The translations under genes and the position numbers were made by a program. The notes beneath the pieces were generated by a model that saw only the letters and a list, made by a program, of their open reading frames with translations, made no database searches and was not told the DNA's origin. A stretch of 24,068 bases of DNA from DASCNA01 sp036011305 (GTDB taxonomy: Bacteria; Verrucomicrobiota; Lentisphaeria; Victivallales; GWF2-38-69), in the NCBI GenBank assembly GCA_036011305.1, contig DASCNA010000221.1, positions 1 through 24,068 of the forward strand. The letters are read 5' to 3'. Shown one piece after another: positions 1 through 8,468 of this stretch; position 1 is the first letter of the stretch, and each line of letters starts with the position of its first letter.

Positions 1-491
1 GGACCTTCTACTATTATCGCATCAGGTATTCTACTGTATTTTCTTTTCCATGCAGACAAGACAACTTTAAGAGCTCTTCCGCTTGATATAACAGGAATAA
101 GTGCAATATCAGCATCTCCAACATATTCCGGAAGCGAAATTGGCAAACCAGCCCCAGATATAATAAAATCAACACCTTCTTTGACAGCTGCTCGTACAAT
201 TGCTTCATAATTTGAAAGAGCAACCATAACATTGATACCGAGAGGACCTGATCGTCTGCTTATTCTTCTCGCACGTCTTATCTCTTCAATCATAACCCTG
301 TTTGATTCTTCCACAAAATCTGTTTTAGATTTTTCTATATCTCCCAATCCAACACTTGCTATTGTCCCAAAACCACCAAGCTTTATTGTCTCAGCTGCTA
401 AAGTAGAATTTCCTACTCTGACACCCATACCAGCCTGTATAATCGGATATTTACTCTCCAAATTTCTTATTTTCAGTTTTGGTAATTTCAT
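1..491 (-). CDS. Nitronate monooxygenase / NPD-family FMN protein (3' end outside window)
   Basis: The minus-strand frame from the ATG at 491 stays open to the left edge, giving 163 residues of an incomplete protein. It opens with KLKIRNLESKYPIIQAGMGV, the FMN-binding start of the nitronate monooxygenase / 2-nitropropane dioxygenase TIM-barrel family. Further family blocks follow: GGFGTIASVG near residues 39-48, GPLGINVMVAL near 83-93, DFIISGAGLP near 109-118, and DAIIVEGP at the edge. These flavoproteins oxidise alkyl nitronates. The related FabK branch reduces enoyl-ACP, so the exact substrate is uncertain, and the catalytic His region lies beyond the edge. A good ribosome site (GAGGAAA at 494-500) supports this start. 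It lies 239 bp downstream of rmlD and is probably separately transcribed, but I saw no convincing sigma-70 promoter. Confidence 0.87.
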   Translation of the reverse strand, partial: MKLPKLKIRNLESKYPIIQAGMGVRVGNSTLAAETIKLGGFGTIASVGLGDIEKSKTDFVEESNRVMIEEIRRARRISRRSGPLGINVMVALSNYEAIVRAAVKEGVDFIISGAGLPISLPEYVGDADIALIPVISSGRALKVVLSAWKRKYSRIPDAIIVEG

Positions 492-649
492 TATTTCCTC
501 GTATTTAAAATATTAACCTTATCAATTTCATCATTCAGCTTATTCATCAAGTACTTAACCAGTAACATTAAAAAGATCTCTCAGATTGAATAATATGAGG
601 TGATTTTCAATATTTTAAGACAGTTTTTAAAATTTTATTAAAGGAAAGA

Positions 650-674
650 ATATACTTCAAGTATATGAATATAC
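650..674. repeat. Overlapping palindromes between rmlD and the nitronate monooxygenase gene
   Basis: A perfect inverted repeat ATATACTT-C-AAGTATAT occupies 650-666. Its right arm is shared with a second one, GTATAT-GA-ATATAC, at 661-674. The unit GTATAT/ATATAC therefore occurs three times in alternating orientation. It lies about 160 bp upstream of the 491 start and about 60 bp downstream of the rmlD stop. It could be a regulator binding site. The stem is A/T-only apart from one pair per unit, so it is a poor terminator. Chance is not excluded in DNA this AT-rich. Confidence 0.35.
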
Positions 675-730
675 AAAATAGATGAGAAAATAAGTAAGCA
701 AGTATTTATTATTTGAAGCTAATTATAAGG

Positions 731-1567
731 TTATAATTTATGAAGATATTTACATAAACTCTCTTTCCAATTCAATCTGTTAAAATTAAGAATTTTATCA
801 ATTTTTGAGCAATCAAAACGTGAATTTTCTGGTCGTTGTGCAGGTGTTGTAAATTCACTTGAAGAACATGGTTTTATATTAACATCAATATTCAATTCTT
901 CTGCAATATACTTTGCAACCTCATATCTGCTGCCATATCCATCAGCTGCAAAATGGAATAATCCTCTTATTTTTTTCCCAAGCAGTACAATTATTGCCTT
1001 AGCTACCTGTTCTGTATGCGTGGGAGAGCCTATTTGATCTTCAACCACTTTAATAGAATCTAAAGAAGAAGCCAACTTTATAATTTTAGAAATAAAATTG
1101 TCATTATTGATCCCATAAGTCCATTGGACTCTAATTACAGATATATTTGCACCAGTGTCAAACAACAGGTTTTCACCTTTCAATTTACTTTCGCCATAGA
1201 CTGATAACGGGTTTGTATTATCCGTTTCTGTTAAAGCCTTAGTACTATTATCGCCAAAAACAAAGTCTGTACTTACATGCACTAAGTATTTGTCTGTACC
1301 TGATAGCAGCTTTCCCAAACTTTCAGGCGCATCAGCATTTATTTTATAACACTTTTCAACTTCTGTTTCGGCATTATCAACATTTGTATATGCTGCACAG
1401 TTTACAATTAAATCAGCAAAGCCAACAATGGATGCTAAGTGATCTTTATTTGTTATATCATATTCTGGCAAATCAAATATTTTTACTGAATAACCTGATT
1501 TTTCTGCCTGCCTGGATAAGTCATAACCCAGCATTCCGTTACCGCCTATTATTGCCAGTTTCTGCAT
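731..1567 (-). CDS. rmlD: dTDP-4-dehydrorhamnose reductase
   Basis: RmlD reduces dTDP-4-dehydro-L-rhamnose to dTDP-L-rhamnose with NAD(P)H, the last step in supplying rhamnose for surface polysaccharide. The 278-residue protein has usual family length. It shows the extended short-chain dehydrogenase layout: a nucleotide-binding GGNGMLG near residues 8-14, NCAAYTNVDNAE near 56-67, HVSTDFVF near 97-104 with the catalytic Ser/Thr, and the Tyr124-Lys128 pair in YGESK. The C-terminal substrate region ends with RPENSRFDCSK near 245-255, typical of this family. The ribosome site AGGAAAT sits just upstream of the ATG. The gene begins 8 bp after the stop of the secreted orphan gene, so the two are probably cotranscribed. 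No rmlA, rmlB or rmlC is present in the window. Confidence 0.92.
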   Translation of the reverse strand: MQKLAIIGGNGMLGYDLSRQAEKSGYSVKIFDLPEYDITNKDHLASIVGFADLIVNCAAYTNVDNAETEVEKCYKINADAPESLGKLLSGTDKYLVHVSTDFVFGDNSTKALTETDNTNPLSVYGESKLKGENLLFDTGANISVIRVQWTYGINNDNFISKIIKLASSLDSIKVVEDQIGSPTHTEQVAKAIIVLLGKKIRGLFHFAADGYGSRYEVAKYIAEELNIDVNIKPCSSSEFTTPAQRPENSRFDCSKIDKILNFNRLNWKESLCKYLHKL

Positions 1568-1575
1568 ATTATTTC

Positions 1576-2607
1576 CTATTGTACTTTTGTATTTACTTTT
1601 TGTTTTATAGAAGGAGGCAGTAACAACCAGTTAACTTGTCCCCTTAGGCAATATTTTAATGCTTCAGGTGCTTTTTCAGGAAATATAAGCTGCTTTAAAT
1701 AACCATACAAATAATAATTCCTTTTTATATCAGGAGCTCGCATCAGAGTTGGATTATAACTGTAAACTGTATTAAGAAACTGAACTTGTTGATCTAGAGG
1801 CAAATTCATAAAATTATCATAATAGCTGGCACATATAAAATACAAGTTCTCTCCATGAGCTGTACCCACATAATCTCCTAAAGTGTCCTCTGCTCGAATT
1901 TTTTTTAGGGCTTGTTTAAGTGTTTTTCCACTTTTATTTTCATTTTTATTTTTTCCTGAATCAAATTCAGCTAATTTTGGAATTTCATATAAAATTGAAT
2001 CTGGAGGAATCTTTTTCATTTTATTTAGACTGTATTTAAGCGACTTAACTTTACGTGTATATATACATGCTGCTGCATATAATTTACTCAGAGCATATTT
2101 TATTTCAGGTTTCACATTCAGAGCTTTAATATAGCTATCAGCTATGAAAAAAGTTTTTCTACCTTCTAATACATTATTAAAATTTTCAGCTGTTAATGTT
2201 CCATTCATACTATATGTCATTTGAGCCAAAGCTTTAATAAAATATTTACTGGCCCACGAATCATCATTAAACCTATTCTTATATTTATAATTCAACCAGG
2301 CTTTTATTAAAATTTCGTATCGATCCGTATCTAAGTCTGTTTTAAATTGTTGATCATGCGACAAATGCTTAACTTCGAATTCTCTTGTATTCTGTTTATT
2401 GTAATCAAATGAGTCATTTTCACTTATGCTAGTTCCGTCAAAACCGGATGAATTTTTCTTAACTGAAGGTTTATTATTAATTTTACCAGTATCATTCAGT
2501 TTACTATCAGCAAACATAGAATTAATTATAAAAATGGAAAAGACAAACAGACAAAAAATTCTGATATTAATATCACACACACTCAACAAATAACGATTAT
2601 ATCTCAT
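1576..2607 (-). CDS. Secreted orphan protein, function unknown
   Basis: I do not recognise this 343-residue protein. It begins with a positively charged stretch, then a hydrophobic segment (about residues 16-31), then a likely signal peptidase site after MFA near residue 33, so export to the periplasm or surface is likely. Residues 34-85 are polar, rich in Asn, Ser, Lys and Asp, and look disordered. The remainder looks helical, with repeated Tyr/Ala/Leu patterns reminiscent of TPR-type folds (for example WLNYKYKNRF near 108 and YALSKLYAAACIYTRKVKSLKY near 171-192). There is no lipoprotein box and no recognisable catalytic motif. GAGAAAA just upstream of the ATG is an acceptable ribosome site. 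It lies between an STT3-like membrane transferase and rmlD, so a role in envelope glycan assembly is possible, but this is context only. Confidence 0.72.
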   Translation of the reverse strand: MRYNRYLLSVCDINIRIFCLFVFSIFIINSMFADSKLNDTGKINNKPSVKKNSSGFDGTSISENDSFDYNKQNTREFEVKHLSHDQQFKTDLDTDRYEILIKAWLNYKYKNRFNDDSWASKYFIKALAQMTYSMNGTLTAENFNNVLEGRKTFFIADSYIKALNVKPEIKYALSKLYAAACIYTRKVKSLKYSLNKMKKIPPDSILYEIPKLAEFDSGKNKNENKSGKTLKQALKKIRAEDTLGDYVGTAHGENLYFICASYYDNFMNLPLDQQVQFLNTVYSYNPTLMRAPDIKRNYYLYGYLKQLIFPEKAPEALKYCLRGQVNWLLLPPSIKQKVNTKVQ

Positions 2608-2661
2608 ATAATTTTCTCACATATATTAAAATTCAAAATTTATTTAAAGTTTTATATGTAA

Positions 2662-2690
2662 ATTGTATTTTTTTTTAGTATAAAAAACAA
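2662..2690 (-). promoter_or_regulatory. Candidate sigma-70 promoter for the orphan-rmlD unit
   Basis: On the minus strand TTGTTT (2685-2690) is followed after 17 bp by TACAAT (2662-2667). The -10 box matches the consensus at five of six positions; the -35 box is weak. Initiation would fall near 2655, leaving a leader of about 48 nt before the ATG at 2607. The surrounding DNA is very AT-rich, so chance matches are expected. Confidence 0.35.
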
Positions 2691-2738
2691 GCGTCTATAA
2701 TTATTCATATAATAATAACTCATATCATTATTATTTAA

Positions 2739-4871
2739 TCAGTTTTTTATCCCTCTTATTGTTATTTTAGGCCATTTATGATTAATTTTGTAAAATAAGT
2801 ATCTTAATTTTATAGATCTTGGATTTAATATTAAACCTTCTCTTGTTGTTTTATTAGCAATGCCAATATTTCCATTATTGTAATATTTCATGGCAATATA
2901 GTATAATTGATCTGCATGATCTTTATCCTCTTCTGAAATCACTTTAAATAAAACATAACGATTTTGTGAATTCATTAAAGAAATATCTTTGTCAAACTGA
3001 TAAAAATATTCCATTTTCCCCGGCGTATAATAAAATGAGTATACTGCAGACTCTTTTTTTATTTCATTTGCCCCTGCAACATATCGGCTACTCCATGGAT
3101 GCATTGCATATGTTTTTTCACCTCCGAAAGCCAGCACTTTATCAAAAATGAAATAATCCGTTTTGAATTTATTACAAAATTTCATAAATTTATATTCATT
3201 TTCAAAGTAAATAATATCTAAATACTGTTTTACTAAATTTCTGGTTTCTCCAAGTTCAAATTTAGGCTGCAAAATGATATTTGCCCCACTATATGCCTTT
3301 AATGATGGGGACAGAGTAAAATCAGCCAGAATTGTTTTCCCTTTTATTTCGCTATTTAAATTTAAAAATTTAATTAATTCTAATTTATCATACCATGGAT
3401 CATCATATTTTCTTTGAAGAGAAGCGAACCATGAAAGTTCAAAAAAAATTAAGAGAAAGAACAGTACATATATAATTATTTTTCCAAATCTATTTGAGAC
3501 ATATGAAATATCACCAAAAAGTATAGCAACAGTTACACAGATGAAAGGAATAGCTAATGCATGAAACCTAACCATAAATATAAAAAATATAAAAAATACA
3601 ATTGAAAAGAAAAACGGCAATCCCAACCTAGGAAATCTTCTAAAAAAAATATGCCTTGTTTTATTTCTAATCAATACGTAGAGAAAAACTAAAATACCTA
3701 CAGGAATAAGAAAATGAAACAAGAACCAAAATATTTTAAATGTCGCTGAATGTAGAGCCGGCGTCCATAAAATCCTTGAATCAAAATCTAAAAGTTTAGG
3801 ATTAAATGGTTTTACATTATTAAAATATATTTTTGACTTCACAAAAGCGAAAAAATGAGAATAATTTGAGATAAATCCCATTTTCTGAATAACAAAATAC
3901 CAAAAAACTCCTAAACATAAAAGGCAAATCAATCCTGCAATCCTACTGTATTTTTCTTCTTTCTTATAAAATACCAGCATTATTAGTAAAGACGGCTGTA
4001 AAATAATCAAGAATGGTGATAATAAAAATTTATGTGACAACAAATACGGATTTATCAATCCAGCCAATATTGCACTTATTGTTATTGCACACCATAATAA
4101 AAGTTTTTTCCTGTTTACATATCCGCCAAAAAAGATTCTCAGAATTTCATATAGAGCCCATATAGATAAACATAACTGAACCATATCCCATGAACTTAAC
4201 GTGATAAATATAGATATGATTAGGAAAAACAGTTTATAATATTTAGGCTTTACAAGATACCAATAAGCTATAACAATTGAAAGTATTATTAAAGGAATTG
4301 CAAAATTTTCTCTTATTAAATCCTGACCGGTAGCCCTAGCAATAGCAGCAGGTGAAATAGCAAACAGAAGACCTCCTGCCAAGGAATAAAAAACAGGAAC
4401 TCTCAGCATAAGAAGCCACAGGAAAAGAAGCCCAGCAGTTATACTTATCCATAATCTAATTTGACATCGGGTCCAAGAAACAAACTCACGGTTTACACCA
4501 TAAACAGAATCAATTTTATACTCAAAATTTTTATTAAAAAGATAATTTTTAAATCTAAAGGCGTATCCTATAAAATATTCTAAACTAATAGACATCTGCT
4601 CATCTACAGAATAATTCGAAATACTTACCAAGGAAGGATCATTAGTTTTCAAATATCCATTCTTGGCAATATCCCATGAATATGAGTACATCATTGCACT
4701 TTCTAAAGTAAAAGGAACAAATTCTGGATACTTAGCAGACTCTCTTGTGTAATCATAATCACGTATAAAATACGCCACGGCAACTAACAAGATAAAAATT
4801 ATTAATATGACTATTTTATAAAATATATTTTTTGTGAGATAAAAGGAAGAAAAGATCGACTTAGGGCACAT
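2739..4871 (-). CDS. STT3-like GT-C membrane glycosyltransferase with C-terminal soluble domain
   Basis: This 710-residue protein has a first membrane helix at about 20-36, then about ten more hydrophobic segments between 140 and 480, followed by a soluble tail of about 230 residues. The layout resembles STT3/PglB/AglB oligosaccharyltransferases and other GT-C enzymes, which transfer sugars from polyprenyl-linked donors on the outer face of the membrane. A conserved-looking acidic residue follows the first helix (Glu57 in FTLESAMMYSY). Residues 173-195 (SPAAIARATGQDLIREN) resemble the STT3 second acidic loop, with Asp184 and Glu188 as candidate metal or catalytic residues. The classic WWDYG motif is absent; a tryptophan motif PWSSRYVAG sits near 592-600. 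The last 70 residues look TPR-like. The start has no clear ribosome site but places the first helix correctly. It precedes the secreted orphan and rmlD. The substrate is unknown, and PMT-like or O-antigen-type transferases remain alternatives. Confidence 0.68.
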   Translation of the reverse strand: MCPKSIFSSFYLTKNIFYKIVILIIFILLVAVAYFIRDYDYTRESAKYPEFVPFTLESAMMYSYSWDIAKNGYLKTNDPSLVSISNYSVDEQMSISLEYFIGYAFRFKNYLFNKNFEYKIDSVYGVNREFVSWTRCQIRLWISITAGLLFLWLLMLRVPVFYSLAGGLLFAISPAAIARATGQDLIRENFAIPLIILSIVIAYWYLVKPKYYKLFFLIISIFITLSSWDMVQLCLSIWALYEILRIFFGGYVNRKKLLLWCAITISAILAGLINPYLLSHKFLLSPFLIILQPSLLIMLVFYKKEEKYSRIAGLICLLCLGVFWYFVIQKMGFISNYSHFFAFVKSKIYFNNVKPFNPKLLDFDSRILWTPALHSATFKIFWFLFHFLIPVGILVFLYVLIRNKTRHIFFRRFPRLGLPFFFSIVFFIFFIFMVRFHALAIPFICVTVAILFGDISYVSNRFGKIIIYVLFFLLIFFELSWFASLQRKYDDPWYDKLELIKFLNLNSEIKGKTILADFTLSPSLKAYSGANIILQPKFELGETRNLVKQYLDIIYFENEYKFMKFCNKFKTDYFIFDKVLAFGGEKTYAMHPWSSRYVAGANEIKKESAVYSFYYTPGKMEYFYQFDKDISLMNSQNRYVLFKVISEEDKDHADQLYYIAMKYYNNGNIGIANKTTREGLILNPRSIKLRYLFYKINHKWPKITIRGIKN

Positions 4872-4919
4872 TAATTATAATTACCGAAATTACAAAATAA
4901 ATATTTTAATTTCTGACTA

Positions 4920-4947
4920 ATTATAATTAATATTCTTTTGAAAACAA
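4920..4947 (-). promoter_or_regulatory. Candidate sigma-70 promoter for the STT3-like gene
   Basis: On the minus strand TTGTTT (4942-4947) is followed after 16 bp by a perfect TATAAT (4920-4925). It lies in the 82-bp gap between rpoN and the membrane transferase gene. Initiation would be near 4913, about 40 nt before the ATG at 4871. The -35 box is weak and the DNA is AT-rich. Confidence 0.4.
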
Positions 4948-4953
4948 TAATAA

Positions 4954-6408
4954 TTAATTAAATTTTTTTCTTAGCCTGGAAGATGGGATGCTGATTTCCT
5001 CTCTATATTTTGCAACTGTTCTTCTTGCAACAGGTATTCCTTCATCATTCAATATTTTCTTAATTGCATCATCCGATAATGGTTTTCTTTTATTTTCACC
5101 TTCAACAATATCACGAATTTTCTCCATCACCCCTTTGCTTGAAATCATCTCTCCATCAGATGATTGAAATCCAGCAGAGAAGAAATATCTCAGTTCAAAA
5201 ATCCCCTGAGGAGTTCTTATGTATTTATTAGATACAGCTCTACTTACAGTAGTTTCATGCACTCCTATTTTATCTGCTACATCTTTCATCGTTAATGGGA
5301 TTAAATGCTCAACACCGTGTTCCAGAAATTCATATTGTGTATCAATAATGACCTCTACTATCTTTTTAATAGTTTCCTGTCTCTGCTCAATACTTTTTAT
5401 AATATGATTTCCTGACAATACTTTATTCTTGATATAATCCCTAGTTTCTTTGGGTGTATTTTTATCACTTAAAATATTTAAATAATGATCAGATATCCTC
5501 AACCTGGGTTGATATTCTTTATCTAATATCACTTTATATTCGCCATCTTCTTTTATTATTGAAATTTCAGGAAGAATAAAAATAGAATCATTATTTGATG
5601 ATCTACCAAAGTAAGGGGATGGATTAAATTTTTTAAGTAATTGCAAATAGTTATTTAATTCATCTAAATCTATATTAAGTTTTTTAGCAACTAGAGGTAA
5701 TTGATTGGATGCTATTTCATCTAAGTGATTTCTTATAATTTCAATTAAAATATCTTTATTACTTTTATTACTTCTTTCTAATTGCAGAAGGAGGCTTTCT
5801 TTTAAATCTTTGGCTCCGATCCCGGGAGGATCAAGCTTTTGTATTATTTTCAAGGCCTTTTCCATATCATTTAGATCACTCCCTCCTATAACAGCAAGGT
5901 CAGCAAGCGAACCTTTAAAATACCCCTGATCATCAAGACTCCCGATAATTAAAGTACATAAATTATTCATATAATTATCTAAATTTAAAAATGAGATTTG
6001 ATCAGTTAAATCCTTTTCCATTGAAGGTGTGTCTATTAATGAATTAAAAAAATGTGAATGCTTTTCTTCATCAACATAATAGTTTTGAGCTGTATTAATA
6101 GAAGGTAAATAATCATGCCATGATTCAGTAAGCTGGTTAAAGTTATCGTAGTCATCATCTTTCAGATTTTCAGCTTTCTCATCCCCTTGCTCAAGTAATG
6201 AATCTTTATTTTTATTTACAGCATCGGCAGAGTCATCACTATCCTTTTTTTCCTGTTCAAGTACTGGATTAACAGCTAACTCCTGTTCAACTTTAGCCTG
6301 TAATTCCATCATTGTAGACATCAGTATATCTAGTGATTGAATCTGGTTTGCAGATAAAATCTGTTCCTGTCTCAATGTCTGTGATTGTAATAAGTTTTGC
6401 TCTGCCAT
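4954..6408 (-). CDS. rpoN: RNA polymerase sigma-54 factor
   Basis: RpoN directs RNA polymerase to -24/-12 promoters and needs an AAA+ enhancer-binding activator to open DNA. The 484-residue protein has the full family layout. Residues 1-50 form the Gln/Leu-rich activator-responsive region I (QSQTLRQEQILSANQIQSLDIL). A strongly acidic linker follows (about 52-90), then the core-binding domain. The helix-turn-helix region spans about 374-411 (MKDVADKIGVHETTVSRAVSNKYI, here cited in part). The RpoN box ARRTVAKYRE at 461-470 is exact and reads the -24 element. It begins 42 bp after the purD stop and is likely cotranscribed with it. The ribosome site is weak. No enhancer-binding activator is encoded in the window, but a strong sigma-54 promoter lies ahead of dnaK at 13275-13291. 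Confidence 0.97.
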   Translation of the reverse strand: MAEQNLLQSQTLRQEQILSANQIQSLDILMSTMMELQAKVEQELAVNPVLEQEKKDSDDSADAVNKNKDSLLEQGDEKAENLKDDDYDNFNQLTESWHDYLPSINTAQNYYVDEEKHSHFFNSLIDTPSMEKDLTDQISFLNLDNYMNNLCTLIIGSLDDQGYFKGSLADLAVIGGSDLNDMEKALKIIQKLDPPGIGAKDLKESLLLQLERSNKSNKDILIEIIRNHLDEIASNQLPLVAKKLNIDLDELNNYLQLLKKFNPSPYFGRSSNNDSIFILPEISIIKEDGEYKVILDKEYQPRLRISDHYLNILSDKNTPKETRDYIKNKVLSGNHIIKSIEQRQETIKKIVEVIIDTQYEFLEHGVEHLIPLTMKDVADKIGVHETTVSRAVSNKYIRTPQGIFELRYFFSAGFQSSDGEMISSKGVMEKIRDIVEGENKRKPLSDDAIKKILNDEGIPVARRTVAKYREEISIPSSRLRKKFN

Positions 6409-6450
6409 AATTTATAATCTTAAAAATATTTACACATATCTTTATAAATA

Positions 6451-7722
6451 TCACTGGATGGCTTTAAATCCTATATCTCTCCTAAAATAAGCACCTTCCC
6501 AATTAATATCATCAACAGCCTTGTAAGAATTTTCAATTGCATTTTCTATATTCTCACCTCTTGCTGTAACTCCAAGTACACGTCCACCGGCAGTAACTGT
6601 TTTGCCATCATCTTTTTTAGTTCCTGCATGAAAAACAACCGCTCCGTTTTCTTCCGCTTTCTCAATGCCGTCTATGATGCAACCTTTTTCATATTTTCCA
6701 GGATAACCTTTAGATGCCATTACCACACAGACAGCAGCCCCCTCATACCACTCAATTACTGAATCTGATAGTTTTTGATCAACTGTATTTAGCATAATGC
6801 CAGTTAAATCTGATTTTAATAAACTCATTACTGCCTGTACTTCTGGATCTCCAAACCGCACATTAAATTCCAACACTTTTGAGCCTTCAGCCGTTACCAT
6901 TATACCAGCATAAATAATTCCTCTAAAATCCAGATTTTCTTTCTGAATACCTGCAAGAAAATTTCTCAGTACATTTTTATTTACATCTTTCAAAACTTTT
7001 TCGCTGCCTATTGGTGCAGGACAATAAGCCCCCATCCCACCTGTATTTAAACCTGTGTCATTTTCACCTATTCTTTTATGATCCTGAGAAGCAAGCAAAG
7101 GTTTAATAGATTTACCGTCAGTAAAAGCCAAAATAGATACCTCTTCCCCATCAAGAAATTCCTCAATCAAAACCTTTGCGCCGGCTTCGCCAAATTCCCC
7201 ACTGAAACACATTTTTACAGCATCAATGGCCTCTTTCAAATTATTCGGGATCAAAACACCTTTACCTGCGGCCAACCCATCAGCTTTTATGACTACTTTT
7301 TTATTGTTAATCATAATTCTATTTAAATAATCAACAGCTTTTGCGCACTCTGTAAACTCATCAGAATCAGCAGTGGGAATATTATATTTTTTCATGAAGT
7401 TTTTAGCATAACATTTGCTGCCTTCTAACTGTGCAGATTCTTTATCAGGTCCAAATATTTTTAGCCCGTTGTTTCTGAACTTATTTACGACACCGAGACA
7501 TAGGGGAACTTCAGGCCCCACAACAGTTAAGTCTATTTTTTTATCTAAAGCAAATGATAAAAGTCCATCCAAATCCTCTACAGAGATATCAATATTTTCT
7601 GCAATTTGTCCTGTCCCGGCATTTCCTGGAGCACAGTATATTTTGCTGACATCTGAACTTTGATTTAATTTCCAACATAGAGCGTGTTCTCTTCCACCAT
7701 TGCCAATTACAAATATCTTCAT
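6451..7722 (-). CDS. purD: Phosphoribosylamine-glycine ligase (GAR synthetase)
   Basis: PurD joins glycine to 5-phosphoribosylamine using ATP, the second step of purine synthesis. At 423 residues it has normal monofunctional length. The N-terminal domain begins MKIFVIGNGGREHAL with the PGNAGTG turn near 32-38 and VVGPEVPL near 67-74. The ATP-grasp core shows KADGLAAGKGV at 146-156, NTGGMGAYCP at 226-235 and the metal-binding LEFNVRFGDPE at 284-294. All key blocks are intact. A ribosome site AAAAGG lies about 7 bases before the ATG. It is the first gene of the minus-strand group leading into rpoN. No other purine gene is present. Confidence 0.97.
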   Translation of the reverse strand: MKIFVIGNGGREHALCWKLNQSSDVSKIYCAPGNAGTGQIAENIDISVEDLDGLLSFALDKKIDLTVVGPEVPLCLGVVNKFRNNGLKIFGPDKESAQLEGSKCYAKNFMKKYNIPTADSDEFTECAKAVDYLNRIMINNKKVVIKADGLAAGKGVLIPNNLKEAIDAVKMCFSGEFGEAGAKVLIEEFLDGEEVSILAFTDGKSIKPLLASQDHKRIGENDTGLNTGGMGAYCPAPIGSEKVLKDVNKNVLRNFLAGIQKENLDFRGIIYAGIMVTAEGSKVLEFNVRFGDPEVQAVMSLLKSDLTGIMLNTVDQKLSDSVIEWYEGAAVCVVMASKGYPGKYEKGCIIDGIEKAEENGAVVFHAGTKKDDGKTVTAGGRVLGVTARGENIENAIENSYKAVDDINWEGAYFRRDIGFKAIQ

Positions 7723-7782
7723 AAAACAACCTTTTATTCTATTATCGCATAAATAAAAAAATCAGATGAAATAATATACTCC

Positions 7783-7811
7783 TATAAAAAAATATTTTTT
7801 TTATTTGTCAA
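7783..7811 (-). promoter_or_regulatory. Weak candidate promoter for purD
   Basis: A perfect TTGACA lies at 7806-7811 on the minus strand. At 17-19 bp spacing the only -10 options are TTTATA, TTATAG and TATAGG, all weak (the positions given are for the 17-bp option). Initiation would be near 7775, about 50 nt ahead of the purD ATG. The exact -10 assignment is uncertain. Confidence 0.33.
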
Positions 7812-7847
7812 AAATTCATGCAAGTTTTTTATATAACAATTATTCTG

Positions 7848-7876
7848 TTGATATATACAAAACAATTTGATAGAAT
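7848..7876 (+). promoter_or_regulatory. Sigma-70 promoter for the surface-repeat gene pair
   Basis: TTGATA (7848-7853) and TAGAAT (7871-7876) each match the consensus at five of six positions and are spaced by exactly 17 bp. Initiation near 7883 would leave a leader of about 40 nt to the ATG at 7923. This also argues against the in-frame ATG at 7818 as the real start, because that lies upstream of the promoter. Confidence 0.58.
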
Positions 7877-7922
7877 ATGTATTAATACATTTAATTTTCA
7901 TTTAATAGACAAAGAATTATGC

Positions 7923-8459
7923 ATGAAAATCTTTAATAAATTCATATTTATCTTTTTTATATTTACAACTGTGGCATATGCTAAATCAAAACAACCAGAA
8001 ACTATAGGTTGGTCAGCCCTACAATTAGGAATTCTTCCCTCTTATCCACAGTTAATTGACTATACAAATACATATGGCTTTAAATTCGGGATACCTATGA
8101 GTTCAGGTTATGGAAAAGTAGGAGGACTGGAAGCATCAATATTCTCAAGTGGAACAGATAATATTTATGGTATGCAACTCAGTCCAGTTAACTACACTAA
8201 AAATATTTACGGATTCCAAACAGGGGCAGTAAATTTTGTTGAAGAACATGTTTACGGTGTTCAGGCTTCATTTGCAAATATCACAGATATCAAAACAGAT
8301 GGATTTCAGGCTGGCATATACAACTACTCTAAAATTCTTAACGGTGTTCAACTGGGAGTAATTAATATTTCAGACCGTGACGGTTTTCAGTTCGGTCTAA
8401 TAAATATTATGAAGAACGGATGGTTTCCATTTAGTATAATTTTCAACTTTAGAGAATAA
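7923..8459 (+). CDS. Secreted LA_2272-like surface repeat protein, copy 1
   Basis: The 178-residue product starts with a clear signal peptide (MKIFNKFIFIFFIFTTVAYA), with cleavage likely after residue 20. I chose the ATG at 7923 over the upstream in-frame ATG at 7818 because it begins the signal peptide and lies downstream of the predicted promoter. The mature part consists of short glycine-centred repeats of about 15-20 residues with the pattern G-[VFM]-Q-x-[SG]-x-x-N, for example YGMQLSPVN (82-90), YGFQTGAVN (96-104), DGFQAGIYN (126-134), NGVQLGVIN (140-148) and DGFQFGLIN (153-161). This fits a beta-helical or beta-roll fold and resembles the LA_2272-type surface repeat proteins known from Leptospira and other Gram-negatives. 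Function is unknown. It is followed after 9 bp by a paralog of similar design. Confidence 0.82.
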   Translation: MKIFNKFIFIFFIFTTVAYAKSKQPETIGWSALQLGILPSYPQLIDYTNTYGFKFGIPMSSGYGKVGGLEASIFSSGTDNIYGMQLSPVNYTKNIYGFQTGAVNFVEEHVYGVQASFANITDIKTDGFQAGIYNYSKILNGVQLGVINISDRDGFQFGLINIMKNGWFPFSIIFNFRE

Positions 8460-8468
8460 ACAAAAAAC

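Noticed and set aside
232..516. Plus-strand open frame at the left edge
   Set aside because: The minus strand at the same place encodes a clear nitronate monooxygenase N-terminus with a ribosome site.
2711..2735. Terminator after the STT3-like gene (AATAATAA ... TTATTATT)
   Set aside because: The 8-bp stem is entirely A/T with a 9-base loop and no T-run, so it would be unstable. Chance is likely in this sequence.
7818..7922. A 35-residue N-terminal extension of the first surface-repeat protein
   Set aside because: The extension would precede the signal peptide and start upstream of the predicted promoter at 7848-7876. The ATG at 7923 fits both.
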